A stretch of DNA of 64,000 bases, from the NCBI RefSeq assembly GCF_004354365.1, contig NZ_SJCY01000009.1, positions 124,001 to 188,000 on the forward strand. Direction: 5' to 3'. Source of the DNA: Pedobacter changchengzhani (GTDB lineage Bacteria > Bacteroidota > Bacteroidia > Sphingobacteriales > Sphingobacteriaceae). Every line of letters starts with the position of its first letter. Position 1 is the stretch's first letter. The position numbers and the translations under genes were made by a program. Shown here in pieces: positions 42,576 to 51,373 of the stretch. The notes beneath the pieces were generated by a model. It was not told the origin of the DNA and ran no database searches. It saw nothing but the letters and a program-made list of their open reading frames with translations.

Positions 42576-43694
42576 ATGAAAAATATGTTGCTGATTATTC
42601 TCGTGGCTTTTATTGCAATTTTCCTGTTAGAAAGCTGTACCACAATCAACCTATCTCCAAAATTGCTGGTTAATAAATCCAAGTATAATAAATTCCCAGA
42701 ATTAAGTGATGGCTTGGAATGGGGTACATTTAAGATGAACAGAATTACAGAAACATCGGGTGTCAACTTGCGCTATTTTCCACAAAAGAACTTTTTTCTA
42801 GTCAGTAATTATATAAGTTTACAAGAATTCAACCCAATTAAAATAGATAGTCTTGGCAACACGGTTTTTCAACTTAACCTGTATAAAAGGAATGATGCTG
42901 ATTTTATAGATGCTATCAATTGCTTCGTTATACTATCAAATGAGGTTTATGATTTCTCTGCTGATAAGCCAACCGCTGTTCCTTTTAGTGAAGTGTTGAA
43001 CAAGGAGAATACGTTCACATCAGAAAAATGGATTGAAACGTTTGAAGCACATTATCAACAAGCCGACATTGTTTTATATGGCTGGATTACAGAGCTACAA
43101 TCAGCACAGTGCGTTTATTTTCAAACAGCAGGTAAATGGGTAAAACTTTACGAATTTGATAGTTCGGGACCAAGTTTTATTTATCCCGACGGCTCAAAAA
43201 TTAAATGCAAAATAAATAGAAAGGAAATTCCTGAAAAATTGTATGAAGAGCATTTTTTAAAAGATGCTACAAATCTGACCTATTCAAATGAACACCGTTA
43301 TACAGATGAATACATTACGCCATATACTTCCGCGGAAGCTTCATTTTTTCCAGATCAAGCGCTTACCTACAAAAAGGCTGGAGAAATTAAAACGCTTGCG
43401 TTTTCAAAAGAAATGTCCACCTCCGATGGTTATATGAATCCTGGTATTCCCACAAGATTTTATGGAACTGCTTTTTATGAGTTGAATATAGATGGGGATA
43501 TTCTAAATTTTAAAAACAATGCCATCAAGTCTAATGGATTTAGCGAAAAAACTGAAACCGATCTGTTTCTTTTTAGTTTACCAGAGAAATTTTTAAAAAA
43601 GAGTGCTTTACGTTTTCTTACTTATGATTATGGGATAAACGTTCACGAAAATGGGAAAAAAGGCGTTTATGTCATTCGGAAAAAAGGAAATTAA
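42576..43694 (+). CDS. Lipoprotein of a three-member family (with 47648 and 59978)
   Basis: 372-residue lipoprotein (Cys21 in LLESCTT). The central KIDSLGNTVFQLNLYKRND parallels KINLRGIVIDSLKLSYKRE at 47648 and KIDQNGNLADSLIYSQNE at 59978; the YGTAFYELNIDGDILNFKN strand pair recurs as EGTAYYDLQLPKKTLHFK and GTGYINLKVGLENIEIK. All three end in a strand with V/YVI-R/K-P/K-K. The others use a membrane anchor instead of a lipid. No enzyme motif recognised. Confidence 0.7.
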   Translation: MKNMLLIILVAFIAIFLLESCTTINLSPKLLVNKSKYNKFPELSDGLEWGTFKMNRITETSGVNLRYFPQKNFFLVSNYISLQEFNPIKIDSLGNTVFQLNLYKRNDADFIDAINCFVILSNEVYDFSADKPTAVPFSEVLNKENTFTSEKWIETFEAHYQQADIVLYGWITELQSAQCVYFQTAGKWVKLYEFDSSGPSFIYPDGSKIKCKINRKEIPEKLYEEHFLKDATNLTYSNEHRYTDEYITPYTSAEASFFPDQALTYKKAGEIKTLAFSKEMSTSDGYMNPGIPTRFYGTAFYELNIDGDILNFKNNAIKSNGFSEKTETDLFLFSLPEKFLKKSALRFLTYDYGINVHENGKKGVYVIRKKGN

Positions 43695-43861
43695 ATATGA
43701 TTACGATCCATTCAAAACGGATAGGAGATACAAGAATAAAGGCAATTTGACCAAGACAATAAGTTGTGCGTCATTTTACCTCTCGATTTCTCAAAGAATT
43801 AAATCAGCCAAGATATAATAACCCAATTAATAATATGAAGTTCAAAGACAAGAATGCCAAA

Positions 43862-45964
43862 ATGGAAATCCCCAAATTATTTATATTGATTTTGCTTCTA
43901 TTTACGGTAACACTCACATCTTGTGCCCAAAAAAGCATTTCCGATTTTAAAGATAAAAATGCTTACATAGATTATTTGAAAGGTAAATCTTTAGGCGATT
44001 TAAAAACTGCTCTGACGAAAGACACGTTGTATCTTCAGACAAGAATTGATAGCGTGAAAGATATTGTTTTTTATGAAGATTTTTCGCTGTCGCCAACGGA
44101 TAATGATGAAACTAACAATCATAAATTAGAGCAGGCTAAAAAGTTTACTTTAACCAATGTCGATAGCATTAAACAGTCCTTTTTAAGGTATAACGAAACG
44201 CTTCTTTACACGCAAAAATATGCACTTCCGAATTCTGAATTTAGATTTTCTACTGCCGAGGACAGCGATTTCTTGTTGGATAGAAACTTAAGCCAAACCA
44301 TCACAAATGCGTATTTGGGTAGAGATAAATTGATAGCAAATGCAATAAAGTTAAGTACGCCAGACAGTATAGCTGTACAAACTTCTTATCATTATCCAAC
44401 CAAATTTGAAACGTTAACCATTAATAGAAACATTAAAAAAACAAATTATAAAGATTTTGAAATTGAGGTTGATACCATTTATAAAAGTGTAGTTCACTTA
44501 AGTTTACCTGGTGCATTGGCCCCAAAAATATTAGGTTGTCAGGCTGTAAATAAAGAAGGTATTTTAATGGATAGCCATGGTTATTATAGCTATCCAAATC
44601 GGGGATTAAGTAACGAGACACTATTTGATTTAAATTTGTTAAAAAGCACTTTAAGTGATGCGATTAAGGCACCTGATAAAGAAAAAGCTTTGACTGCGCT
44701 CGATAAAATACCCGAAAATGTTTTCGAATTATTAGCGACAGTAAATGACTTTAACGCTGACATTATGAAAGTTGATGAAAACGCTGAGGATAGTGAAGTG
44801 ATGGGGAAGATGGATAGCATTAATGAAAAATACGTAGGCATTTTAGGTGTTAAAAAGCAACAGATTAAAATGTATTTTGATGATGACGTTGAAAAATTAT
44901 ATGTTTTCATTGCAACAAAAATTGATACCCTAAATGCAAGTGTAATCACAAAAGCAAAAGATGATAGTGATTCAAAATATCGCGTTTTCCATCAGGAAGA
45001 TATCGGCAAATATGGAATTGTAGATAAAAAAGGAAACATCGTTATTAATGCTGAATACAACAAACTTGTAGATCAAGGAAATTCTTATTTCGAAGAAGAA
45101 ATAGACCCTAACTCCAGAAAAAGACAAACCTATTATCTAGATGTTGCGGCTAAAAAACTGATTAAAATTCCTGAAGGATTATCATTTCGACATAAGTACA
45201 CTGAAGAGTATTCGGTATTTGAAAATGAAAACAGACAAGTGGGTTTGTTGAAAAACAACAGCAAAACGATTGTACCTTTCAAGTATCTGAACCTCGCAAA
45301 AAAAGATAATGTTTTTATGGCATACGATATGAAGGACAACGCCAGAATAGTGGATTTATATAATATAGAGGGAGATAAAATACAATTGACAGACCTCATG
45401 GACGTTGATTTTTATGATGATTTGCCGGGCATACTTGTGGTGGGAAAAAATGGGCTGAAAGGATTGGTAGACAAAGATGGAAAAACTGTACTTCCCGTAA
45501 AATATAATGGCCTGTATTATTTACCGGGTTCTACACCGATGATTGTTTATTACGAAAAAAAGGCAAAAGAATCAGTAGGGCAACTTCGTGGTTTAATGAC
45601 TAGTGAGGGAAAAATACTCACGCCTGCATTTTACCGCCAGATCCACAGTTTTACAGAAGATTTATCACTATTTAATTTGCTTCGAAATGAGCACGATGTT
45701 GGGAACTACGGCTTTGTAGATACCAGTGGCAAAGTAGCTCTGCCTGCTATATACCAACATGCTACAAGTTTTAATGAAGGCTTCTCATTTGTTCAAAAAG
45801 ATGAAATGTTTTTTTTAATAAATAAGCAAGGGAAGTATGTGGTCACCTTTCCGCAGAAAAATGTGAAATTCTTTGATGACAAGGGCGATGGAAAAGATAG
45901 AAGATATATCCTAGATGAAAAAACATATAACTATAAGGGCGACTTAATCCCAACAAAAAAATGA
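43862..45964 (+). CDS. WG-repeat lipoprotein
   Basis: 700-residue lipoprotein (Cys21 in LTSCAQK). The first half is helical; from about residue 375 there are five WG-type repeats: YGIVDKKGNIVINAEYNKL, VGLLKNNSKTIVPFKYLNL, KGLVDKDGKTVLPVKYNGL, RGLMTSEGKILTPAFYRQI and YGFVDTSGKVALPAIYQHA. WG repeats are thought to form a propeller-like ligand-binding surface. ATG at 43862 starts the lipoprotein signal; an ATG at 43766 would place 32 polar residues before it. Overlaps the next start by 4 bp. Confidence 0.85.
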   Translation: MEIPKLFILILLLFTVTLTSCAQKSISDFKDKNAYIDYLKGKSLGDLKTALTKDTLYLQTRIDSVKDIVFYEDFSLSPTDNDETNNHKLEQAKKFTLTNVDSIKQSFLRYNETLLYTQKYALPNSEFRFSTAEDSDFLLDRNLSQTITNAYLGRDKLIANAIKLSTPDSIAVQTSYHYPTKFETLTINRNIKKTNYKDFEIEVDTIYKSVVHLSLPGALAPKILGCQAVNKEGILMDSHGYYSYPNRGLSNETLFDLNLLKSTLSDAIKAPDKEKALTALDKIPENVFELLATVNDFNADIMKVDENAEDSEVMGKMDSINEKYVGILGVKKQQIKMYFDDDVEKLYVFIATKIDTLNASVITKAKDDSDSKYRVFHQEDIGKYGIVDKKGNIVINAEYNKLVDQGNSYFEEEIDPNSRKRQTYYLDVAAKKLIKIPEGLSFRHKYTEEYSVFENENRQVGLLKNNSKTIVPFKYLNLAKKDNVFMAYDMKDNARIVDLYNIEGDKIQLTDLMDVDFYDDLPGILVVGKNGLKGLVDKDGKTVLPVKYNGLYYLPGSTPMIVYYEKKAKESVGQLRGLMTSEGKILTPAFYRQIHSFTEDLSLFNLLRNEHDVGNYGFVDTSGKVALPAIYQHATSFNEGFSFVQKDEMFFLINKQGKYVVTFPQKNVKFFDDKGDGKDRRYILDEKTYNYKGDLIPTKK

Positions 45965-46575
45965 GAATTAGGCCTATAATGTTCATGCTTTTTATTCTGC
46001 CTGGTTATCTATTTGGACAAGAGGTTAAGAATATTGAAACTTCTAAAATAGCAGATACGATTTTGGTTAAAAGCTATGAATTGACTGGCATGTTTAACTG
46101 CATGCAGTATGAAAAATATTATGAGTTGAAATTGGACAAAAACGGGCTTGAGCAAGTAGAAATTTCAACTTTAAAACCTGCAGTAAAGATTTATTACAGC
46201 GGAAGAGCGTATGTTAAAGAAGATTGTGTCGATACAGTGAAATATCAAGACAAACCAGCAAACGGGCTTTTTAAAATATATGACCTCAATAGCAAAAGAT
46301 ACTCCGGTGGAATGGCAAGTGCCGATTATTATTTTGGCTTAAATCATATCGATTATGTGGTAGCAAACTTTATAAATGGTAAAAAAGAAGGCATTTGGTA
46401 TTATTACCCTGCGGAGCCACTAAGAATTTGGGAAGGGATAACGTTAACACAAATCTATCGGCCAATCAAGTGCGAGATTTATAAAAACGGAAAACCAGAT
46501 GGACTTTGGTGGCAACTATTTAATGGCAATAAAATGGTTTTCTTTGAATATAAAAATGGAAAATTCTTAAACTAA
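45961..46575 (+). CDS. Secreted protein with C-terminal MORN/YwqK-like repeats
   Basis: 204 residues with a signal peptide ending YLFGQ (about 20). The N-terminal half is a beta-rich domain with a Cys pair (FNCMQ, KEDCVD). The C-terminal half carries two or three repeat units (INGKKEGIWYYYPAEPL, YKNGKPDGLWWQLFNGNK) of the kind seen in full at 41772 and 46605. ATGA overlap with the WG-repeat gene shows translational coupling. Confidence 0.75.
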   Translation: MRIRPIMFMLFILPGYLFGQEVKNIETSKIADTILVKSYELTGMFNCMQYEKYYELKLDKNGLEQVEISTLKPAVKIYYSGRAYVKEDCVDTVKYQDKPANGLFKIYDLNSKRYSGGMASADYYFGLNHIDYVVANFINGKKEGIWYYYPAEPLRIWEGITLTQIYRPIKCEIYKNGKPDGLWWQLFNGNKMVFFEYKNGKFLN

Positions 46576-46604
46576 TCGTGTAAAATGATAACGGAAAATT
46601 TGAT

Positions 46605-47642
46605 ATGAAAATCACGCTACTTCTACCACTTCTCTTTTGTATTCCAACATTGCTTTCAGCTCAGGAAAAATTTGTGAAGATCGATTTGAAAGATACCGAA
46701 TATTTATATCTTGCTGAAAAAGCTTTCCTTAAAAAAACGGGCAAGCCATTAGCGGGAAATTATGAAATTAAATTGAATCGGTATCAAACGGAAAAAAGTT
46801 CCTTTATCGATGGTTTAAAAGAAGGAGAGAGTAAAACGTTTAGAAACAATAAATTGACAGAAACTGGCTTTTATAAAAAAGATTTAAGAGAAGGCGAATG
46901 GAAATCTTATTGGGAGGACGGCAGATTGTGGAAAGTGACACCTTATAAAAACGGTTTACGAGAGGGGTTGGAGAAAGTTTACAGTGGTAATAAACTAACA
47001 GAAACAATTAACTACAAACTCAACCATCAAGATGGTCTAACAACCAAATTTCGGCTTAATGGTCAATTAGAATCGCAAGAAACTTTTTTGAAAGACAAAC
47101 TCATAGACACATCCTACTATTATCGTTATGGCGAGGTGCTCGAACGAAAATGTTTCAATGGTGCAGATACCAGTTTTTGTATTAATTACAACCGGGCTAC
47201 CGATGTAAAGGTTTTGGATACCATTTTTTTCAATAAAGACAAAAAGCCAGTAGTATTAAAAGCTTATAAAAACGACACGTTAAAGTTAAAAATGTCGATA
47301 GACTATCACGCTGTTATAAAAGATGTGATTGATAAAAAAGTAACCAAAGTTGAGGTATATGAAGATGGAAAATTACACATCACTTATTACTTTGAAAAGA
47401 AATATGGAGACAATTACAGCGCCGATGAGCAAGTAAGGAGTTTGCTTCGTTATAAGTTGTATTATTATACAAAACCAGAAAGAAGCGTACTAACGGTTAC
47501 ATCTCCCGATCGGGATAATTATGATAAAACGACTTTCTATTTGAAATATCCAGATGCTACACATTTAACACGGGTAGAATATAATAGTGAATCAAGTGGC
47601 GACCAATTAGCAGGTTGGTATCATAGAGATTTAAATAATTAA
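46605..47642 (+). CDS. Secreted MORN/YwqK-like repeat protein
   Basis: 345 residues, signal peptide ending LLSAQ (about 20). Residues about 60-190 are five or six YwqK/MORN-like repeats (FIDGLKEGESKTFRNNK, YKKDLREGEWKSYWEDGR, YKNGLREGLEKVYSGNK, YKLNHQDGLTTKFRLNGQ). The last 150 residues form a separate beta-rich domain without repeats. Related to the protein at 41772, with HQDGLTT/KQDGLTT preserved in the corresponding repeat. Possibly a periplasmic antitoxin/immunity-type binding protein; unproven. Confidence 0.8.
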   Translation: MKITLLLPLLFCIPTLLSAQEKFVKIDLKDTEYLYLAEKAFLKKTGKPLAGNYEIKLNRYQTEKSSFIDGLKEGESKTFRNNKLTETGFYKKDLREGEWKSYWEDGRLWKVTPYKNGLREGLEKVYSGNKLTETINYKLNHQDGLTTKFRLNGQLESQETFLKDKLIDTSYYYRYGEVLERKCFNGADTSFCINYNRATDVKVLDTIFFNKDKKPVVLKAYKNDTLKLKMSIDYHAVIKDVIDKKVTKVEVYEDGKLHITYYFEKKYGDNYSADEQVRSLLRYKLYYYTKPERSVLTVTSPDRDNYDKTTFYLKYPDATHLTRVEYNSESSGDQLAGWYHRDLNN

Positions 47643-47647
47643 AACAA

Positions 47648-48655
47648 ATGAAAAAAAGCACTAAAATAATTTTATGGATTACCGGTATAACTGCGATAAT
47701 TATTTTGCCAGATGCTAACCTTTATTATCAAAATATCATCTTAAAACTTGATCGCTTGCCTAAAGCTTATCGCAATTATTCAGCTTTGGCGGATTTAAAA
47801 GACGATAAGTATGAAGTCGTTGATTTTTTTGGCGCTGAACCTTTACTTCAGTTAAATGACAGTACCATCGCAATTATTGCTGTTGCTAAACAAAACGACA
47901 ATGATATTTTGGTGCAAAAAACTTGGTATAAAATCAATTTAAGAGGCATAGTGATCGATAGTTTAAAGCTTAGTTATAAGCGAGAGGATGATAAGCACTT
48001 TTATAAAACTTTTAACAGTTACATTGTAGATATCGGAGCCAATACCTACAACACTTGGTTGATAGATAGCGACACCACTTGGAAGCCTATTAAAAACCTT
48101 CAACCTAACAAGGTTTACGACTCCAAAGAAGTCGAAAAAATGATTTCAGCAGATAATTACGTACACTCAGCTATCATTCAATTAAAAAATGGAGAGGAGT
48201 TGAATCACTTAATTTTCTTTAAAGACAAAGGCTTCCATGCCATCTTTGTCGAAGAAAATTGGACCAAATTAAATGATCCCATCAACAAATTAGAGGTAAG
48301 GTATGAGTCTTTAGGTAAAGATACGGTTAAAGAATCTTCTACTGTTAAACGTGTTTATGTGCAAAAAGAACAATGGATGGATACCTCTGTCTGGAAGTTA
48401 AGCAAATACACAACAATGTGGACAGGCGGTGGTTTGGGTAGGAAGCGATGGGAGGGAACAGCCTATTATGATTTACAATTGCCGAAAAAAACATTGCATT
48501 TTAAAGAGGAAGTGACCATAGAGTATCCAGACCAATATGTAAGAGAACCCTTCAAATACAAAATTTACAAACCGAATAATGGTGACTACCAAATTTTAAG
48601 CGAGGGTGAATATTTTACAACTTATTTAATTAGACCAAAATTAAATATTAAATGA
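47648..48655 (+). CDS. Membrane-anchored protein of the 42576/47648/59978 family
   Basis: 335 residues, N-terminal anchor (about 7-24), periplasmic beta-rich domain. WYKINLRGIVIDSLKLSY, YIVDIGANTYNTWLIDSDTT, GTAYYDLQLPKKTLHFKEE and YLIRPKLNIK align with corresponding segments at 59978 (YYKIDQNGNLADSLIYSQ, YLVHQDYYRSWALDGDTA, GTGYINLKVGLENIEIK, FYVIKPKSK). Function unknown. A 5' copy of this gene survives as a remnant directly downstream. Confidence 0.72.
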   Translation: MKKSTKIILWITGITAIIILPDANLYYQNIILKLDRLPKAYRNYSALADLKDDKYEVVDFFGAEPLLQLNDSTIAIIAVAKQNDNDILVQKTWYKINLRGIVIDSLKLSYKREDDKHFYKTFNSYIVDIGANTYNTWLIDSDTTWKPIKNLQPNKVYDSKEVEKMISADNYVHSAIIQLKNGEELNHLIFFKDKGFHAIFVEENWTKLNDPINKLEVRYESLGKDTVKESSTVKRVYVQKEQWMDTSVWKLSKYTTMWTGGGLGRKRWEGTAYYDLQLPKKTLHFKEEVTIEYPDQYVREPFKYKIYKPNNGDYQILSEGEYFTTYLIRPKLNIK

Positions 48656-48714
48656 AAAAAAGCTCTAAAATAATTTTATGGATAATCCAAAAATTTAGAA
48701 GATTTAAACAATGA
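48652..48714 (+). pseudogene. Truncated remnant of a duplicate of the 47648 gene
   Basis: A 20-codon ORF starting MKKSSKIILWIIQKF repeats the first 30 or so bases of the 47648 gene with one substitution in the first 31 bases, then diverges and stops. It starts in an ATGA overlap with the preceding stop and ends in an ATGA overlap with the next start, so it keeps the coupling pattern. It is best read as what is left of a lost tandem copy. Confidence 0.65.
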
Positions 48715-49493
48715 AAAAATCGACAAAGATTATATTTGCAGTCTTAGCTTTTATATTGATTCTAGCCAGTCTTTTAATTTACAAGATGAATTGGTTTGGT
48801 GCAGGTATGAAACCCCAAATTCATATTAGTGATACTTTGGCTGTGGCAAAAAAGTTAGACACTACAGATTACACAACGAACGGAGATACATCACAAGCTG
48901 AAGATTCACAAGCCATTTATGAGCAAAAGCAGTTTCCACAAACAGGCAACTCGGTAAAAGATTTTATCATCGAGCCCTATAAAATAGTGATGGAAGATGA
49001 AGGCTTACTTGATAACGATAATTTGAAAGACGTGGTGGTTACGCTCCAAAATAAAAATGATAGTACCGATGTTCGTCCAACTTTGGTGCTTTTAAAACAA
49101 CAAAATGGCGGTTACAAATTATATGGCGTCTCATTAAATACTGTTCCTCCGGCATACCAAGGCGATTATCAACAATACCTTAACGTAAGTGTAGAGATCG
49201 ATAGCGCGAAATTAAAAGTTAGCTTAACTGGCTATGGTGGTCCAACTGGCAATCAGTTTAATACTTATAAATTTATCGACAACAAATTGGTGCTCATTTC
49301 TATCGGTTTATTTTCTGCAGGAGCAGGCGGACAAACTTATATAGATGTAGATTATCTAAAAAACATAGTGCGTTTTGAAGATGTAAATACCATGTTGGAT
49401 GAAATGCCGAGTACGATTACGCATCAAAAAATTCCAAAACATAAGCCTTATTTTTTTGAGACGGATGAAGGTTTGGATTATAGGAGAGATTAG
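48711..49493 (+). CDS. Membrane-anchored FG-GAP/XAC2610-like protein
   Basis: 260 residues with one N-terminal anchor (about 8-24) and a polar Thr/Asp/Gln linker to about residue 80. The periplasmic domain has DEGLLDNDNLKDVVVTLQNK, TLVLLKQQNGGYKLYGVSL, a central GYGGPTGNQFNTYKF and IDVDYLKNIVRFEDVN; this order resembles the FG-GAP/XAC2610-type proteins at 25811 and 58062. No active site. Begins in an ATGA overlap with the preceding remnant. Confidence 0.7.
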   Translation: MKKSTKIIFAVLAFILILASLLIYKMNWFGAGMKPQIHISDTLAVAKKLDTTDYTTNGDTSQAEDSQAIYEQKQFPQTGNSVKDFIIEPYKIVMEDEGLLDNDNLKDVVVTLQNKNDSTDVRPTLVLLKQQNGGYKLYGVSLNTVPPAYQGDYQQYLNVSVEIDSAKLKVSLTGYGGPTGNQFNTYKFIDNKLVLISIGLFSAGAGGQTYIDVDYLKNIVRFEDVNTMLDEMPSTITHQKIPKHKPYFFETDEGLDYRRD

Positions 49494-49523
49494 GTTGGAT
49501 ATTATAAAAATGAAAATACTGCC

Positions 49524-50051
49524 GTGGAAAATATAAAAATAAGTGTACCAACGGATAACGATGATGTAGTACTAATCTCAAATAGCAGGTTAGTAACTGT
49601 GAGTTGCGTTATGGTTTTTTTCGGTGCTTTTGGAATGTTAATTGGAATTTATACACTATTAAATCACCAGCAGTTTGAAATTCCAGCTTTGATTTTTGCA
49701 ATACTAGCAATTTTAGGAAGTAGTTACGCGTTGTGGTTTGCCGTGAAATGTTTTCTAGTCACTCGTGTACAATCGCGATTTGAAAAAGATGGGTTGAGCT
49801 ATCGCGATGTGCGTAAACATGTTACTGGCAGAAATATTACGGGGATAGGTTTAGGCTTTTATATCAATACAAAATTCTATTTTCTTCCGTATGCAAATAT
49901 TGAAAAAGTAAGTTTAAAAAAAGTTAGCATTGGGTGTAATCTTATCTGTATAGATACAAAGCTAAATGAGGTAATTTACTTACCCATTTTATTAGATAGT
50001 TGTAAGGAAGTAGATGAGTTGGCGAATTTAATTGAAGAGAAAAGACAATGA
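49524..50051 (+). CDS. Small membrane protein with PH-like tail
   Basis: 175 residues: two transmembrane helices (about 22-45 and 52-75) followed by a beta-rich cytoplasmic domain (FEKDGLSYRDVRKHV, FYFLPYANIEKVSLKKVSI, VIYLPILLDSCKEVDELANL), the plan of bacterial PH-like membrane proteins. It starts with GTG at 49524; an ATG at 49511 is in another frame. Overlaps the lipoprotein gene at 50048 by 4 bp. Confidence 0.7.
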   Translation: MENIKISVPTDNDDVVLISNSRLVTVSCVMVFFGAFGMLIGIYTLLNHQQFEIPALIFAILAILGSSYALWFAVKCFLVTRVQSRFEKDGLSYRDVRKHVTGRNITGIGLGFYINTKFYFLPYANIEKVSLKKVSIGCNLICIDTKLNEVIYLPILLDSCKEVDELANLIEEKRQ

Positions 50052-50692
50052 AAAATTTATTATTTATGATGGCAATCCTCGGTTTGGGGTCATGCACACA
50101 AACGGTAAAGGAAAAAGTGAAAGTATCAGATTTGAAAGATACTGCAACAGTTTTATCGCCAGGTATTGAACCTCAAACTGATAACAATCGGGAAAAAATA
50201 ATTTCCGAAATTAAAAAATTCAGGAGTGCAATGACCACAAAAAATAAAACCGAGATTTTAAGTTTTTTCGACTTTCCCTTGGCGGATTCAATGGTTAATT
50301 TTTTTGAAGTGGATAGTCTTTTCGATAGAAAAAGAAAAACTAACGGTGGCGAAATCACTAAAGAAATGTTTTCGGGAAGTTTCAATCGCATTTATGAAAT
50401 GACAGATATGTTAGAATTTAATAACCTATTTGCTGATGTGAATTTAGGTTTACTAAGAAACCAAGATCAAATCAAGAACGAAAAAAGACCACCAAACGAT
50501 GGGTGCTACTACATCTATATTATTGCGATTAAAAATGATTTAGTCTACTTTCAATATGGTACAAACTCAAGCGATGAATACCGCAAAACTCATCCCGATG
50601 AGGAAGAAGTATGTGATGAATATGCGCAAATGTGGACGTTCATATTTGATGGTGAAAAATTGAAGTTTCTTACACATCGCATTGCGGGATAA
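50048..50692 (+). CDS. Lipoprotein (paralogue of 35619-36311)
   Basis: 214-residue lipoprotein (Cys16 in GLGSCTQ). KKFRSAMTTKNKTEILSFFD and FPLADSM match the paralogue at 35619, and both finish with a strand ending in AG. An additional Asp/Glu-rich HPDEEEVCDEYAQMW segment is private to this copy. Probably the last gene of the long D unit, because regulon promoter E follows. Confidence 0.72.
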   Translation: MKNLLFMMAILGLGSCTQTVKEKVKVSDLKDTATVLSPGIEPQTDNNREKIISEIKKFRSAMTTKNKTEILSFFDFPLADSMVNFFEVDSLFDRKRKTNGGEITKEMFSGSFNRIYEMTDMLEFNNLFADVNLGLLRNQDQIKNEKRPPNDGCYYIYIIAIKNDLVYFQYGTNSSDEYRKTHPDEEEVCDEYAQMWTFIFDGEKLKFLTHRIAG

Positions 50693-50757
50693 CTACGCAG
50701 GCAGTAAAATCAGCTCGAAAATTGAAGAACTTTATTGAAATTCTAAATTTGAAATTG

Positions 50758-50848
50758 AACGAAAATAAGTAGAAAGTTGGCGAATAAGTGAGTCTTCCAC
50801 TCGAATAATAAGTTCTTCATAATAACCCATAACTAAGATATATCTTAG
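50758..50848 (+). promoter_or_regulatory. Regulon promoter E: three 21-bp-phased nonamers and -7 box
   Basis: AACGAAAAT (50758-50766), GGCGAATAA (50779-50787) and CTCGAATAA (50800-50808), exact 21-bp steps; TATCTTAG (50841-50848) 39 bp after the third C. Here all three copies keep CGAA but vary at the first two positions. Start of the unit 50891-55813. Confidence 0.75.
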
Positions 50849-50890
50849 AGGTATATTAAATTTTATAAATTAATAACCACACATTTAATT

Positions 50891-51349
50891 ATGAAAATCA
50901 TCTTTTTTACCACTGCTATTTTTATCTCCAGCTTCTGTTATGCGCAGAAAACATCTTTCACAATTAATAAAAAGTTCGGTGTTGTAATAGATAGACTTGA
51001 CGATTTTCAGCGATTGGTTTCGGTTGCGGATTTGGTTGATAATACAAACGAAGTCGGCAAGTATGACCTCGATATCAAAATCTATAACGAAAAATATGGT
51101 GCCAATATATCTGATAATTATTTAAAAGTTGACTATATCAAACCAACCACAAATGCCATCATAACTTCCGTTTGGGAAGTTAAATTGGAAGAAATTGCAG
51201 AGAAGAAAATCAAAGTTAGCGTTGCCTTACTAAAGGTTACGCCCAGCGGAAATACAAAAATTATTAAAAAAGTATCTAGTGGCAAATTCGAAAATAAGTT
51301 GAAGTATTTTTTGAATAACCACACAGATTTAAAAATTAAAGGCAATTAG
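50891..51349 (+). CDS. Secreted small hypothetical protein
   Basis: 152 residues, signal peptide ending FCYAQ (about 19). The chain alternates strands and turns (KFGVVIDRLDDFQRLVSVAD, NAIITSVWEVKLEEIAEKKI) and ends with a helix KFENKLKYFLNNHTDLKIK. No cysteine or metal motif beyond the signal. First gene behind regulon promoter E; family unknown. Confidence 0.68.
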   Translation: MKIIFFTTAIFISSFCYAQKTSFTINKKFGVVIDRLDDFQRLVSVADLVDNTNEVGKYDLDIKIYNEKYGANISDNYLKVDYIKPTTNAIITSVWEVKLEEIAEKKIKVSVALLKVTPSGNTKIIKKVSSGKFENKLKYFLNNHTDLKIKGN

Positions 51350-51373
51350 CAGATAAAGTTTATCAATAGCATT

